Origin: Deltaproteobacteria bacterium
Lineage (GTDB): Bacteria; Desulfobacterota; GWC2-55-46
Length of the DNA: 7,158 bases
Assembly: GCA_016234955.1 (NCBI GenBank)
Contig: JACRNN010000221.1
Span: 1-7,158 of the forward strand
Reading direction: 5' to 3'
In this document: positions 6,431-7,158 of the stretch, in pieces
Numbering within the stretch: the stretch's first letter is position 1
How the letters are laid out: each line of letters opens with the position of its first letter
The notes under the pieces: model-generated
Told to the model about the DNA's origin: nothing
Databases searched by the model: none
Seen by the model: only the letters and a program-made list of their open reading frames with translations
Position numbers and translations under genes: made by a program

Positions 6431-6608
6431 GGAAGCTCTGATTAATTATGTTTCCCTGTCATTCTGAGGGAGTGGAGCGACCGAAGAATCTCGTAACTTA
6501 CTGATTTGTCTACGTGCGAGATTCTTCGCGGAGTTTATCCTGAGCGAAAAACCAAGATTCTTCGCTACGCTCAGAATGACATGCGCTTACGAATTAATCA
6601 GAGCTTCC
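6431..6608. mobile_element. MITE-like element with 17-bp perfect terminal inverted repeats between ftsA and ftsZ
   Basis: GGAAGCTCTGATTAATT (6431-6447) is exactly complementary to AATTAATCAGAGCTTCC (6592-6608). The 178-base segment encodes no protein, and inside it lies a second inverted-repeat unit (6457-6581). No target-site duplication is visible (flanks TTTTAG and TTGGCG). It sits in the ftsZ leader, ending 26 bases upstream of the Shine-Dalgarno and starting 24 bases after the ftsA stop. I see no convincing promoter or terminator in it, so transcription from ftsA probably passes through and the RNA folds into a long stem. Confidence 0.7.
6457..6581. repeat. Inner TGTCATTCTGAG-type inverted repeat with internal hairpins
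   Basis: TGTCATTCTGAG (6457-6468) is the exact complement of CTCAGAATGACA (6570-6581). Within it CGAAGAATCTCG (6482-6493) pairs perfectly with CGAGATTCTTCG (6517-6528), and CTGAGCG (6540-6546) with CGCTCAG (6568-6574). A further AGATTCTTCG copy lies at 6555-6564. From memory, repeats with these CATTCTGAG/AAGAATCT words are scattered through many unrelated bacterial genomes, which supports an interspersed repeat rather than a local regulatory structure. Confidence 0.65.
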
Positions 6609-6632
6609 TTGGCGTTCTGACGCCCCAGCCTG

Positions 6633-7158
6633 CTAAAAAAACTCCTTCATCCACGACTTCATCCTCGAGGTGAGCTTGCTGAAGACCTTGCCGTCGTTGC
6701 CCCTCTGGAACTGCGTGCCGGTCGATTGCCGCGCCCCGTACTGCACGAGGCCGACCCCGGTCGAGTACATAGGGCTCCTGACCACGTCCACGAGCCCGGT
6801 GATGTTCGCGGGGAGGCCCCTCCTGACCGGGAGGTTGAAGACCTGTTCCGCAAGCTCCATAGCGCCTTCCATGGCCGCGGTCCCGCCGGTGATGACGACC
6901 CCGGAGGAGATGAGCCCCTCGTAGCCCGACTTCATTATCTCGCGCTTGACCAGAGTGCATATCTCCTCCAGCCTCGGCTCTATTATCTCGCAGAGCATGT
7001 ATTTGGAGACCGTCTTGGACTTGTTCCCGCCGACGCTCTGCACCTCGATGGTGTCGTCCTTGGAGACCATGGCGGTCATAGCGCACCCGTACTCCTTCTT
7101 TATCTTCTCGGCCTCCCCGGTCGGGGTCCTCAGGCCCACGGCTATGTCGCCCGTGACC
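6633..7158 (-). CDS. ftsA: Cell division protein FtsA, C-terminal 174 residues
   Basis: FtsA is an actin-like ATPase that tethers FtsZ filaments to the inner membrane and recruits later division proteins. The reading frame enters from the right edge; about 174 of the usual 400 or so residues are present. Visible family blocks are VTGDIAVGLRTP at the start, KEYGCA, a region ending IIEPRLEEICTLVKREIMKSGY, the nucleotide-binding VVITGGTAAMEG, and the extreme C-terminal amphipathic membrane helix SRMKSWMKEFF. The stop is TAG at 6635-6633. The ATP-binding phosphate-1 region lies outside the window. The gene precedes ftsZ in the usual dcw-cluster order, but the gap to ftsZ is enlarged to 240 bases by the inserted repeat. 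The residue shown as a possible GTG start at 7139 is internal, because the family sequence continues upstream of it. Confidence 0.97.
   Translation of the reverse strand, partial: VTGDIAVGLRTPTGEAEKIKKEYGCAMTAMVSKDDTIEVQSVGGNKSKTVSKYMLCEIIEPRLEEICTLVKREIMKSGYEGLISSGVVITGGTAAMEGAMELAEQVFNLPVRRGLPANITGLVDVVRSPMYSTGVGLVQYGARQSTGTQFQRGNDGKVFSKLTSRMKSWMKEFF

Noticed and set aside
6431..6608. CRISPR-like or phage attachment repeat between ftsA and ftsZ
   Set aside because: There are no regularly spaced direct repeats, no spacers and no nearby integrase or cas gene; the structure is a nested inverted repeat.

Overview
The window carries five protein genes, all read on the minus strand, in the order ftsA (3' part) - ftsZ - radical SAM gene A - radical SAM gene B fused to DUF2344 - rng (5' part). 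The DNA is GC-rich, Shine-Dalgarno sites are canonical, and Arg AGG and Ile ATA codons are used heavily (7 of 7 Arg and 6 of 8 Ile codons in the rng fragment). Together with the FtsZ C-terminal peptide DTPTFLRKQAD and the gene order, this suggests a Gram-negative bacterium of the deltaproteobacterial/Desulfobacterota or Nitrospirota-like part of the tree. The sequence alone does not place it more precisely.

Layout by coordinate: 1-223 is the start of ribonuclease G. 224-639 is non-coding, with a pair of REP-like hairpins (333-400) and a MITE-like inverted-repeat element (452-638) ending two bases from a stop codon. 640-3195 is the radical SAM-DUF2344 fusion and 3220-4917 its shorter paralogue without DUF2344. 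4918-5225 is non-coding, with a good sigma70-type promoter (4982-5010) and several GC-rich hairpins. 5226-6392 is a complete ftsZ. 6393-6632 is the ftsZ leader, holding a 178-bp nested inverted-repeat element (6431-6608). 6633-7158 is the C-terminal part of ftsA.

FtsA and FtsZ form the membrane-tethered core of the division ring. The two radical SAM genes are probably one transcription unit with its own promoter. They belong to the uncharacterised families TIGR03960/TIGR03936, often found next to rng and the rplU-rpmA ribosomal genes. That neighbourhood hints at RNA or ribosome maturation, but the reaction is unknown. The least ordinary parts are the tandem paralogous radical SAM pair and the two intergenic mobile-like elements, which share a terminal-repeat layout and each contain a second, inner inverted repeat. 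I saw no complete new defence or mobile system here.
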